From Clostridia bacterium (GTDB lineage: Bacteria; Bacillota; Clostridia; Oscillospirales; Acutalibacteraceae): a stretch of DNA of 34,565 nt. Under the pieces are notes generated by a model. That model had not been told where the DNA came from. It worked only from the letters and a program-made list of their open reading frames with translations, and searched no databases. The stretch is from NCBI GenBank assembly GCA_017550105.1, contig JAFYLQ010000001.1:1-34565 (forward strand). Reading direction: 5' to 3'. Each line of letters begins with the position of its first letter. Within the stretch, counting starts at the first letter, position 1. Position numbers and translations under genes: made by a program. Below are positions 10,101-17,432 of the stretch, in pieces.

Positions 10101-10434
10101 CGAAAGCACAACATATGAGGGTGAAACCTTAGGCGATGATATCAATAACTTTGTTGGTAAAATAACACTTGCAGAAAGCAAGAAGCAGCAGGAAATTGTC
10201 ATCAGAGTTACAGACCTTGCAGGCAGAGTTCTTGATACAAGTAAAAAGGAAGAATCTAAAGAAAGCATTCCCGATAGCTTTACAGGAAGTATCCTTGTAT
10301 CAACTAACTTCTTCGTTCGCTTCTGGAACGACCAGCCCGTATTCTGGGGTGTTGTTGGCGGAACACTTGGTGCAGCCGCACTCATCATCCTTCTTATTGC
10401 TTTGAAAAAACGCAAAAAGAAAGACAAAAAATAA
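4123..10434 (+). CDS. Giant membrane-anchored surface protein with tandem Ig-like domains
   Basis: 2103 residues. The N-terminus is a Sec signal peptide (basic KIGNTTKK, hydrophobic core, cleavage near VSAA at about residue 35). The C-terminus is a membrane helix (GGTLGAAALIILLIAL) followed by KKRKKKDKK, giving an extracellular protein anchored at its C-terminal end without an LPxTG motif. Residues about 40-120 resemble a carboxypeptidase-regulatory/Big-like beta domain (VKDGNGNTVSGAEVSFTI). From about residue 740 the protein repeats a ~100-150 residue Ig-like unit marked by D.AGN and by V-I-D-T-T-A-P-type joints (IDTTAP, VDNIAP, VDKTDP, VDNISP, VDKTLP). It starts in the stop of the upstream gene, so it is co-translated with the secretion cluster. 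It could be adhesive or could form the outer part of the apparatus; neither is shown by sequence. Confidence 0.88.
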   Translation: MSKIGNTTKKALAVVLTMLLVFGMVPVSAIPVSAATTDYPEAVTVTVKDGNGNTVSGAEVSFTITDDANVEIEKGTVTTNANGAAEVLAKADYKDGLTINATVTKDGYTPAVISKTIASSDENIEAVITANEITGITVVRLSAQCKPDNATGKAQEFDAVSVQGTMDGDKVYYQINGSEATTEVPRISKPGKYNVMVTVKRAGYVDFVAEVVSEITDIRFTAKKTTGVFTGEPQELLKETNFTGLTRYYGYSFDFYIGEEKTTSIPQKTDVGEYTVRVVGKSSFDGLSEIDATFKTTITPAQLNAGVVTVTPYSAAYDGSSHAAVDVKPADGKALKKVEYSVDGGTTWTQTVPVIKDVDTYAVKVRVELDDKNYESTEYDVTAMITAGDREFKFNNDSFNVVASSKSNAEIVTMVDGVITINKVYSFGATAQEQDKSESVVYKVSVLGDDGKATIDEKGRLVVTEPGTFKITAKIAATQNYVEKEISHELNVRAVPKDTNGDRVAFVDFGATDEITYYVNKNSNVIADIAADTTVKSSDASNVTYKIFAAESDKPFGGIACDAESGKVYISNIDSFIAYLNRANGLLKIKVVATKSEGKIAINDSDYYIINIQYPLAPAKLFTLNMSLTATGWTNSEVIVNPVAGYTIAKAQKYGQDTTVISHEKIEVADDAAQIKTALDNAFTSNVKFGDDGQNHRAVYLCDEEGYIYAPVDVKININGTMQDLKIDRHNPDASSMKISYSDEKASIGDVIKTLFYKDTVTVTLEATDELSGIQRFTCEYNGKEIPVENFESADGKSATATATITIAEGEEYKNKVSFKAYDRAGNATQKTGDETVIIDYVSPEMSVEYVNTVNLVSDDEAKTYYFNETAPLVYKVKVIETNGFEENGVIRVLKDGEEFEDAQIEYTREGTEDVFTVTVPSTTDNEGVYTVEASYKDKSTNVMKVGDTEVDVFVSDEMVIDVTDAEVVFDYKENSKHNNAESLCKDYLVKLTVTEVNFDPATFVATVDAEDIKGNDILVPELNAFIKNPENWKSVGENKYECVLTYDVEGVLPDAVYNNIEFVYTDLADNDVTVNSEAFVIDTTAPTAPKIGYETPVVEVLAKVATLGLAEDEVKELLYKFFKYPAKITISSSDITSGMEKFVLEYNREDGASKENKEQIIVDNIKPVQDKNSKHIFEATVVLPKGMTMAEFDQLRGSLTAYAVDKHGIKSETVTDDGTVIVVDNIAPEVSVSYNDAARDVENKHYYNDSVIGTITVTEANFYEEDVKLAVTKDTVEIETPVITWTQAKDKDGKVIPDTYKGVFELSALEDHSADGDYVVNVTYTDKSTNEAIPYESEILVIDTTAPVINVVYSNTTPQNTLEDINGITRDYFKDEQVATITITEHNFVEEEVELYILEQDVSGEPVAQTREESAWTTDGDVHTMTITYPGSANYTFDIAYTDLATNEAEDYTPDYFTVDKTDPELTVEQINNVATTFINNISFGYFGGAKDKNAKAEVKVTVKDNISFANVVTATYNQTDGTSSVNKKTETQTANADKISLSKDGKTATTTFWLPVTALKTDKNNMHGDVKFIALDRAGNSSDDNENSKDVTGVIVDNISPKAKIEFSKPYTTANNISYYNGKIAGKITVVEANFDNPEDFKLYYSKDGGKKTRIPLKWTDESVNVHTATFTLSQDGDYILTAVYADKATNKMADYKSHQLTIDTKINAPVITFQGNSNGGLGFNDEVIPGVKFEDDNYKSYQITLTRTRYDEKNIDVKDKFIGNRVAINANGGSGSFNTFEKIRDNDGVYTLTVRMTDMVDHSSTTSRTFVVNRFGSVYVYNDALIDLINKRYVQDVNDELVITEYNANKLKDGSLKVDISRDGRPVDDVISSTAPVKNNGWYEYAHTINRENFNAEGLYKIAVSSTDEINNDSQNKEEKNTFKKDFTALKDVLWFKVDKTLPSITNISFKDEAKNKDNKYTEINAEGTEIEFNVYDAIGIAKVEVIVDGESTTYEGETLGDDINNFVGKITLAESKKQQEIVIRVTDLAGRVLDTSKKEESKESIPDSFTGSILVSTNFFVRFWNDQPVFWGVVGGTLGAAALIILLIALKKRKKKDKK

Positions 10435-10468
10435 ACCTTAATTAAATTTAAACTTTAATTAATAAAAG

Positions 10469-10500
10469 CTTTCCGGTGCAGGGTATCCTGCACCGGAGAG
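10469..10500 (+). terminator. Strong hairpin without a T-tract in the operon gap
   Basis: CCGGTGCAGG-GTAT-CCTGCACCGG is a perfect 10-bp stem. Four more pairs below it (one G-U) make a 14-bp stem. It lies 35 bases after the giant surface-protein gene, and no run of T follows on the plus strand. It may act as a weak or factor-dependent terminator, a processing site or an mRNA 3'-end stabiliser that sets different levels for the surface protein and the downstream FHA-to-EssC genes. The structure is seen directly; the function is inferred. Confidence 0.6.
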
Positions 10501-10573
10501 TATGGTTTATCTGAATTGAGGGTATTAAGGTGCCTTCACTTGAGATAAACAAAAAGTATGTAGGGGTATGTTT

Positions 10574-11500
10574 ATGAATTCATTGATACAAAAGGGATTA
10601 CTGGAGGAATTATCCTGCGGTTCCAATTTTTCATACATATTGAATGACAGTGGTATGTTTATGACCACTGAATACAAGGTGTTACAAAGTCAGGGAAGCA
10701 ATAGTCTTCTGAGATGTATGAAGATGAAGTATAACGGCAAGATTCAGTTGTTTTATATTGTCAACTCAAACAAGCCGCTTCTCAGTATGATGTCAAATAT
10801 TTCTCCGGAAAATTTTATTACCGTTGTTTCCAATCTTTTTTCATCAATTCTGGCAGTAAAAAACAACGGCTTTTTAAGTTGCGAGAATATTGATATTTCA
10901 TTTGAGCATATTTTTGTTGACCCGAATACCTACAAGGTTAATCTTGTTTACGTTCCCGTTGAAAAGGGGCTTTTTGATGACTACGCATCTTTTGAAAGCG
11001 AATTGAGGACAACGCTTATCAAAACAATATCCGCTTTTCCCAGCTTTTCAACGCCTGAACTATTTAAGCTTCAGTCAGATTTGTCCGATGGAAGAAAAAC
11101 TTTGGAAGATGTTTATAACGATATCGGTAAAGGCGGTAATACTCGCACACCCTACAAGAGACCTGCCGCAAGTCCCATTAAAAAATCCATTTTAGATCAG
11201 ACTGCAAGACTCGTTGCTATGAATGCACCCACTCATACGGAATTTGTTATAGATAAAGACAGCTTCCTCATAGGCAGAAATTCAGGTTCCGTTGATGGTG
11301 TGGTTACCTTTAACGGTATGGTAAGTAAGGTTCACTGCCGTATAGATAAATACAGAAGTAAATATGCACTCACAGACCTTAAAAGTGCAAACGGTACGTA
11401 TATAAACAAATCAAAGTTGGAACCGAACAAACCATATTACATTAAGAATGGTGACATTATTCGCTTAGCAAACAGCGATTTCCAATTTGTTATTGACTAA
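10574..11500 (+). CDS. FHA-domain protein with N-terminal DUF6382-like region
   Basis: About 308 residues from the preferred start. An ATG at 10568 is in frame, but it begins one base after the GGGG ribosome site (10563-10566). The ATG at 10574 has a normal 7-base gap. The first ~190 residues (GLLEELSCGSNFSYILN onward) have alternating strands and helices and resemble the N-terminal region often fused to FHA domains in Firmicutes (DUF6382, from memory). The last ~90 residues are a well-conserved FHA domain: FLIGRN (Arg), a Ser five residues before HCRI (SKVHC) and SANGTYIN. It should read phosphothreonine marks inside the cell. It sits directly before the CpaE-like ATPase, YukD and EssC genes with short spacing. 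Confidence 0.85.
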   Translation: MNSLIQKGLLEELSCGSNFSYILNDSGMFMTTEYKVLQSQGSNSLLRCMKMKYNGKIQLFYIVNSNKPLLSMMSNISPENFITVVSNLFSSILAVKNNGFLSCENIDISFEHIFVDPNTYKVNLVYVPVEKGLFDDYASFESELRTTLIKTISAFPSFSTPELFKLQSDLSDGRKTLEDVYNDIGKGGNTRTPYKRPAASPIKKSILDQTARLVAMNAPTHTEFVIDKDSFLIGRNSGSVDGVVTFNGMVSKVHCRIDKYRSKYALTDLKSANGTYINKSKLEPNKPYYIKNGDIIRLANSDFQFVID

Positions 11501-11523
11501 AACACAAAGGGGCATAAATTGGT

Positions 11524-12582
11524 ATGGCAAAACCCAAAATTATAATTGCTGATTCCGATAAGGATTACGTAATTCCCATACAATATAGATTTGTAGAAGA
11601 ATTTTTTGAAAAGGTTGATATCGAAATTATAACGGAAGAAAGTTATTTTAACGAGTATTTCGCAGAACCTAAAAAGGCAGAGATTCTAATAATTTCTGAG
11701 GAGTTGTTTGATAATAGTGTTTTAAGGCATGATATCGGACATATCTTCATTATGACGGAGCAGTATGCGGAAGAATCCACTGCTCAGCTCAATGTTAGCC
11801 ACATTTATAAGTACACAAGCATCAAGGAGATTTTTACCGAAATCATAGGTAAGAGCCAGGGCTCACTTAGGGTGCATAGCGATGAGAAAAAGGAGCCTCA
11901 GATTATACTTGTAACTTCTGCGTGTGGCGGTGTGGGTAAAACAACGGTTGCTTTGGGTATAAGCTCCTGTCTTACTAAAAACTATAAAAGAGTTTTATAC
12001 ATCAATGCGGACAGATTACAGCATTTCCAGCATCTGCTTGATAACAAAACACCCATAACGGCTTTGGATGTATATGCAAGATTTACAAACCGCTCCACTC
12101 TGGTTTTCTCAGAAATAAAGCATATTGTAAGAAAAGAGCATTTCAGCTACATACCGCCCTTTAAGTCATCCTTGATGTCTTTGGGTATAAGCTATATGGT
12201 GTTCTCTGAACTTGCGACTGCTGCAAAAAGATCAAAAGAGTACGAGTATATCGTTGTGGATGCAGATATAGCCTTTGATGATTTCAAAGCAAGCTTAATT
12301 AACGTTGCCGATAAGGTTATTATTGTTACAAAGCAGGATATGGGTTCTGTTTATGCAACTAATATTTTGGCATCTAACATAAATGGACTTAATGCCGAAA
12401 AGTATATGTTCGTTTGTAACGATTTTGACCGTAAGAATTCAAATGCCCTCGTTTCGTCAGAGGTTTCAATGAAATTCGCAGTAAATGAATATATTGAGCA
12501 TTTCTCCGATTATTCGCGAATGAAACCTGATGATTTTTCAAATGAAAAGGGCATACAGAAAACAACGTTTTTAATTATATAA
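11524..12582 (+). CDS. CpaE/MinD-like ATPase with receiver-like N-terminus
   Basis: 352 residues. Residues 1 to about 110 (KIIIADSDKDYVIPIQY) resemble the degenerate receiver domain of CpaE-type proteins. From about residue 127 there is a SIMIBI P-loop ATPase: ILVTSACGGVGKTT with Lys139 and Thr140, and a Walker B-like YIVVDAD. The classical signature lysine of the deviant Walker A (KGGVGKT) is replaced by Cys134; comparable replacements occur in CpaE-like proteins of Firmicutes. Such ATPases position or regulate membrane secretion machines. Position between the FHA gene and yukD/essC suggests it localises the type VII apparatus or acts on EssC. The GGGG ribosome site is 11 bases upstream of the start. 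Confidence 0.85.
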   Translation: MAKPKIIIADSDKDYVIPIQYRFVEEFFEKVDIEIITEESYFNEYFAEPKKAEILIISEELFDNSVLRHDIGHIFIMTEQYAEESTAQLNVSHIYKYTSIKEIFTEIIGKSQGSLRVHSDEKKEPQIILVTSACGGVGKTTVALGISSCLTKNYKRVLYINADRLQHFQHLLDNKTPITALDVYARFTNRSTLVFSEIKHIVRKEHFSYIPPFKSSLMSLGISYMVFSELATAAKRSKEYEYIVVDADIAFDDFKASLINVADKVIIVTKQDMGSVYATNILASNINGLNAEKYMFVCNDFDRKNSNALVSSEVSMKFAVNEYIEHFSDYSRMKPDDFSNEKGIQKTTFLII

Positions 12583-12602
12583 TTTTTCGGGGGGGAAAAT
12601 AT

Positions 12603-12857
12603 ATGGCTAAAGAAACTGCAATTATTATTTTCAATATTCTGAACAGAGGTTTTTCTGTGGATTTGGAGGTACCCCTTGATATTTCGGGTAACGACCTTAC
12701 AATTGCACTCAATCAGGCATATCAATTAGGGATTGATACTGCTGACGTGAAGAATTGCTACCTTAAAGCAGAAAACCCCATAGCATTACTTCGAGGAAAT
12801 AAATCTCTTAAAGAATACGGCATCCGTAACGGAAGCGTAATTAACTTTACTGAGTAA
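12603..12857 (+). CDS. YukD/EsaB ubiquitin-like protein of type VII secretion
   Basis: 84 residues, the typical size of YukD/EsaB. The pattern matches the ubiquitin-like fold of the family: an N-terminal strand (TAIIIFNIL), a second strand ending in LEVPLDI, a central helix (NDLTIALNQAYQLGI) and a final LKEYGIRNGSVINFT, where 'G-x-x-NG' followed by a hydrophobic strand is characteristic. YukD is a cytosolic accessory factor of type VIIb systems and is not a conjugated modifier. The gene has an unusual all-G ribosome site (GGGGGGG) and lies 14 bases before essC, the classical yukD-yukBA order, which supports the call. Confidence 0.88.
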   Translation: MAKETAIIIFNILNRGFSVDLEVPLDISGNDLTIALNQAYQLGIDTADVKNCYLKAENPIALLRGNKSLKEYGIRNGSVINFTE

Positions 12858-12871
12858 GGGGGTACAAGGTA

Positions 12872-15800
12872 ATGAACACCAGATATAAAATAATAATATC
12901 TAACCAGAATTTATACAAAGAGGTTGAATTAACACCCGAGTATAACCAGCTTAAAGTCGGTACGGGTGTTGATTGTGAAGCGCGTCTACATAAAAACCTT
13001 TTCTTTGGGCCCATTGAATTGCTTTTTACAAAGAATAATGCTCAGTGGTCAATATTCTGCTCGGATAATTTATATCTTTCTGTAGGCGACGTAAGAAAGC
13101 TAATGAATATATCCCTGAGGAATGGTGATATTGTTGACGTTAAATATCAGGATTCTGACATTACTGCATTCACAATCGAATTCCTTATAGACTTCGATAA
13201 CGGCAAGGTTAAGTACGAAAGATGTCTTGACGTTTCTACTCTCAGCACAATTTCCATTGGTGCAAGTTCCGGAAACAATATTGTTTTGGCAAGCCCCTTT
13301 ATTAAAAACGATTCTGTTACGTTAACGAAAAAGGGTGATGGATATCAGCTTAGTATAGGTCACAGCCAGTATGGTGTGTATCATAATGGTAAAAAGGCCC
13401 TTGGAAATGAAATTATAAAAAACGGCGACTTCTTCTCCTTGTCCGATTATTTCTTCTACTACAAGGACGGTAAAATCTGGACACAAATCAGGGACGATAT
13501 GGGCTTGAATTCTGTAACCTACAAGGATTATCCTGAGCAGAATTCCTACCCCAAGTTCAACCGTAACACAAGAATCAAATCAATTATCAATGACGAAAAA
13601 ATTGAGATTCTTGACCCCTCCGCAAAGCCCCAGAAGCCCAAGAAGGGTAGTCTTCTCACGAAACTGTTACCGTCTTTAACAATGGTAATGTCATCAATTA
13701 TGATGGCGTTCACCAATCCTGTTATGATTGTTGTGAGCCTTTTCTCTATTATAGTATCAATTATGACAATTTTCTTAAATAGAGCGGAAGGCAAAAAGGA
13801 CTATGAGCAGAGCGTTAAAGAGCGTATAGAAAAATACAACGCTTATATTGCTCAGAAGCGTAAGGATATTGAAGCAATCCGCGCCGAGGAGCACAGAGTC
13901 CGCGAAGAAATTTACGTTTCACAGGATATTGAAAAGCAGAGATTCGGTGCATTCTCATCCGATTTGTTCGACAGACGCCCCTCTGATGACGATTTCCTTT
14001 GCGTAAGATTGGGTAACGGTCTTGTTGAAGCCACACGTGAAATCAACTACAAAAAGCAGGAAAAACTTGAGGTTGGTGACGACCTTCAGCAGATGCCCGA
14101 AAAGCTCAGCGAAGAGTATAAATATATCAGAAATGCTCCCATTGTGTGTGACCTTAAGGAAGCGAACGCAATCGGTGTTATCGGTGATAAATACGAGCGT
14201 TTTGAAATAATGAAAAACCTTATTGTTGATATTGCCGCAAGACAGTATCACAGCGACGTAAAAATGATTTTCGTTGCTGAAAAGCGTCACGCTAAAAACG
14301 TTCGATGGTTGCGTATGTTACCCCATGCGTACTCAGAGGAATTGGGTAGCCGTCTTATTGTTACAGACGACGAAAGCAAAAACTTTGTTTTCGAGTATCT
14401 TTACAAGGAGCTTACCTTAAGACAACAGGAAAAGAAGTTTGATAACAGAATTGTGGTATTCTTCCACGACGAGTACGGCTTCCAGAATCATCCTATTTCA
14501 AGATTCGTTGACGAAGCAAAAAACCTTGGTGTAACCTTCGTGTTCTTCGGCACTACAAGAGCGGACGTTCCTATGGGCTGCTCCTATATCATTGATATTC
14601 AGGCCAATAACACGGCAACTCTTGTGCATACTGAGGACAGAAGCAAATCCGAAGGCTTTACATATCCCAAAATTGACAATAACTCAGCGGCAGATATTGT
14701 ACGCATTCTTGCTCCTGTATATACAGAGGAGATTTCACTTGAAGGTTCTCTTACCAAGAGCATCTCCTTGTTTGAAATGCTCAATATTCTTGCTGTTGAC
14801 GATATTGACCTTGACAAGCGTTGGCAGACCTCACAGGTATTCAAGTCAATGTCAGCACCCTTAGGTGTTTCAAAAACAGGTACAGTTTACCTTGACCTGC
14901 ATGATAAGGCTCACGGCCCACACGGTCTTGTTGCCGGTACTACCGGTTCAGGTAAATCCGAAATTCTTCAGACCTACATTCTTTCAATGGCAACATTGTT
15001 CCATCCCTATGAGGTCGGCTTTGTTATTATCGACTTTAAGGGTGGTGGTATGGCTAACCAGTTCCGTGAGTTACCCCATATGATGGGTGCCATTACCAAT
15101 ATTGACGGTAAGGAAATTAACCGTTCGCTTAAATCAATTAAAGCAGAGCTTCAGAAGCGTCAGAGACTCTTTGCTGATGCAGACGTTAACCATATTGATA
15201 AATATATCAAGAAGTATAAAGCCGGTGAAGTATCAATTCCGTTACCCCACCTTATAATTATCGTTGACGAATTTGCAGAGCTTAAGGCTGAACAACCCGA
15301 ATTTATGAAGGAGCTTATTTCTGCAGCCCGTATCGGTCGAAGCCTTGGTGTGCATCTTATTCTTGCTACCCAGAAGCCCGCAGGTCAGGTTAACGAGCAG
15401 ATTTGGAGTAACTCCAGATTCAAGCTTTGTCTTAAGGTTCAGGGTCCCGAAGACAGTAACGAGGTTCTTAAGTCTCCTCTTGCGGCTGAAATTAAAGAGC
15501 CCGGTCGTGCTTACTTGCAGGTTGGCAATAACGAAATATTTGAGTTGTTCCAGTCTGCATATAGTGGTGCTTCCGAAAAAGCTGATGAGAGCAAGGTTAA
15601 AGAGTTTGCAATTTATCAGATGACCGATTCAGGCAAGCGTATTCCTGTTTACGTACAGAAGAAGGACAAAAAAGACGGTGGCTCCACACAGCTGGATGCT
15701 ATTGTTCAGTATGTTCATAATCATTTCGAGAGCAAGAATTGGTCAAAGCTTCCCGATATATGCTTGCCCTCATTGGAAACAAGCATTGATTTTGTAAATC

Positions 15801-17380
15801 ACGAGCGTGTGGATAACGGCAAAATCGAGGTTGAAATCGGTGTATATGATGACCCCGATAACCAGTATCAGGGAACATATAAGATTGATATCGGCAACCA
15901 GAACGTTATGCTTATCGGTTCGGCTCAGAGTGGTAAAACAAATATTTTACAGAATATTATCCGTGGTTTGTCAACCAAGTATACTCCCGATGAAGTATCA
16001 ATCTATATTATAGACTTTGCTTCAATGGTTCTTAAAAACTTTGAGAAGCTCAACCACGTTGGTGGTGTTGTAACCTCATCCGAGGACGAAAAGCTCAAAA
16101 ACCTTTTCAAGCTCATTAATACCGAAATTGCACAGCGTAAGGAAAAGCTTCTTTCTGTAGGTGTCAGCTCCTTCTCTGCTTATCGTGAAGCAGGCAGAAC
16201 AGACCTTCCTCAGATAGTGCTTATGATAGACAACCTTACCGCACTTAAGGAGCTTTATTTCCAAGATGACGACGAGCTTCTTGCTATTTGTCGAGAAGGC
16301 TTATCCGTAGGTATCAGCATTATTATAGCCAACTCGCAGACACAGGGTATCGGCTACAAATATCTTTCTAATTTCTCAACACGTATTGCATTGTTCTGTA
16401 ACGATTCAAACGAGTACAGCTCATTGTTCGACCATTGTAGTGAGCGTATTGATGATATCCACGGCAGATGTATTGTTGAAATTGACAAAACTCATCTTGA
16501 TTGTCAAGCATATCTGGCATTCAAGGGCGAAAAAGAGATTGACCGAGTACAGGAAATCAAAGCCTTTATAGACGAAACCAACAGTAAGTATAAGAAGTCG
16601 TTTGCAAAGATGATTCCTGTAATTCCCGAGCTTCTGACAGAGTCATTTGTAAGAGAGAATCTTACAGGCTATATGCAGGATTCCTTCAGTGTTGTTGCAG
16701 GTCTTGATTATGCATCGGTAAGCCCCTTTGTTCTTGAACTTTCCAATATGGGCGGCCCCCTCACCATTACAGGTCGTGACGGTACAGGTAAGCATAACTT
16801 CATCAAGTATATCGTTAATTCTCTTAATGAATATTATGCAGACAGAACCGAGGTTCACATTATTGATGGTATCAACAAGAAGCTGATGCCTCTTAAGGCT
16901 AAGGCAAACGTTGCAACATACGAGGTTATGCCTGAAAAGAGTGCGGATGCAATAAAAGCAATTGAAGAAGAGCTACAGTCAAGATATTCACGTCTTGCTG
17001 CAGGTGAAGATTCTGTTTTGGAAGACTCCAAGCTTCTCGTGCTTATTGTTAACAGTGCGGACGCTATGCAGTATATCAGCACCAATATGAGCGTTATGGA
17101 TGCATATAAAAATATTGTTGGTAAGTATAAGAATATGAATGTATGCGTAATCTTTGGCGGATATGAAAATACAAACATTTCTTACTCTTCACCCGAGCTT
17201 ATTAAGAGTCTTCGTGATGCTCGTAGATTTATGTACTTTGATGATATTTCAAATATGAAGATTGTAGACTTGCCGTTAGCAGTAATGCGTGAGTTCAAGA
17301 AGCCTATAGATTTAGGCGATTGCTACTTCATTAAAGAAAACGATTGTCAGAAAATCAAGAGTGTTTTGGCACAGCAATAA
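12872..17380 (+). CDS. essC: EssC/YukBA-type FtsK/SpoIIIE ATPase, motor of type VIIb secretion
   Basis: 1502 residues, close to EssC (~1480). The first ~200 residues are two degenerate FHA domains lacking the Ser-x-x-His phosphate site. Two membrane helices lie at about 266-284 and 286-306. A charged helical segment follows, then three FtsK-like ATPase domains. D1 is intact: GTTGSGKS at 689-696 and LIIIVDEFAEL at 794-804. D2 keeps a P-loop (GSAQSGKT at 1016-1023), but its Walker B ends in Asp1120-Asn1121, so the catalytic Glu is replaced. D3 is degenerate (GRDGTGKH at 1301-1308, no acidic Walker B). This single-chain, D1-active architecture is typical of EssC. It is the last gene of the cluster, followed by a terminator. 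Confidence 0.95.
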   Translation: MNTRYKIIISNQNLYKEVELTPEYNQLKVGTGVDCEARLHKNLFFGPIELLFTKNNAQWSIFCSDNLYLSVGDVRKLMNISLRNGDIVDVKYQDSDITAFTIEFLIDFDNGKVKYERCLDVSTLSTISIGASSGNNIVLASPFIKNDSVTLTKKGDGYQLSIGHSQYGVYHNGKKALGNEIIKNGDFFSLSDYFFYYKDGKIWTQIRDDMGLNSVTYKDYPEQNSYPKFNRNTRIKSIINDEKIEILDPSAKPQKPKKGSLLTKLLPSLTMVMSSIMMAFTNPVMIVVSLFSIIVSIMTIFLNRAEGKKDYEQSVKERIEKYNAYIAQKRKDIEAIRAEEHRVREEIYVSQDIEKQRFGAFSSDLFDRRPSDDDFLCVRLGNGLVEATREINYKKQEKLEVGDDLQQMPEKLSEEYKYIRNAPIVCDLKEANAIGVIGDKYERFEIMKNLIVDIAARQYHSDVKMIFVAEKRHAKNVRWLRMLPHAYSEELGSRLIVTDDESKNFVFEYLYKELTLRQQEKKFDNRIVVFFHDEYGFQNHPISRFVDEAKNLGVTFVFFGTTRADVPMGCSYIIDIQANNTATLVHTEDRSKSEGFTYPKIDNNSAADIVRILAPVYTEEISLEGSLTKSISLFEMLNILAVDDIDLDKRWQTSQVFKSMSAPLGVSKTGTVYLDLHDKAHGPHGLVAGTTGSGKSEILQTYILSMATLFHPYEVGFVIIDFKGGGMANQFRELPHMMGAITNIDGKEINRSLKSIKAELQKRQRLFADADVNHIDKYIKKYKAGEVSIPLPHLIIIVDEFAELKAEQPEFMKELISAARIGRSLGVHLILATQKPAGQVNEQIWSNSRFKLCLKVQGPEDSNEVLKSPLAAEIKEPGRAYLQVGNNEIFELFQSAYSGASEKADESKVKEFAIYQMTDSGKRIPVYVQKKDKKDGGSTQLDAIVQYVHNHFESKNWSKLPDICLPSLETSIDFVNHERVDNGKIEVEIGVYDDPDNQYQGTYKIDIGNQNVMLIGSAQSGKTNILQNIIRGLSTKYTPDEVSIYIIDFASMVLKNFEKLNHVGGVVTSSEDEKLKNLFKLINTEIAQRKEKLLSVGVSSFSAYREAGRTDLPQIVLMIDNLTALKELYFQDDDELLAICREGLSVGISIIIANSQTQGIGYKYLSNFSTRIALFCNDSNEYSSLFDHCSERIDDIHGRCIVEIDKTHLDCQAYLAFKGEKEIDRVQEIKAFIDETNSKYKKSFAKMIPVIPELLTESFVRENLTGYMQDSFSVVAGLDYASVSPFVLELSNMGGPLTITGRDGTGKHNFIKYIVNSLNEYYADRTEVHIIDGINKKLMPLKAKANVATYEVMPEKSADAIKAIEEELQSRYSRLAAGEDSVLEDSKLLVLIVNSADAMQYISTNMSVMDAYKNIVGKYKNMNVCVIFGGYENTNISYSSPELIKSLRDARRFMYFDDISNMKIVDLPLAVMREFKKPIDLGDCYFIKENDCQKIKSVLAQQ

Positions 17381-17388
17381 AAATAAAA

Positions 17389-17422
17389 GGTGTGTGCAGG
17401 AAAATCTGCACACACCTTTTTT
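17389..17422 (+). terminator. Rho-independent terminator after essC
   Basis: GGTGTGTGCAG, a six-base loop and CTGCACACACC form a perfect 11-bp stem followed by TTTTTT. It begins 8 bases after the essC stop and closes the secretion cluster. Confidence 0.93.
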
Positions 17423-17432
17423 CATATCCCCT

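Noticed and set aside
10056-10427. 123-codon minus-strand ORF at the end of the giant surface protein
   Set aside because: Antisense shadow of the coding frame, with no ribosome site and no recognisable domain.
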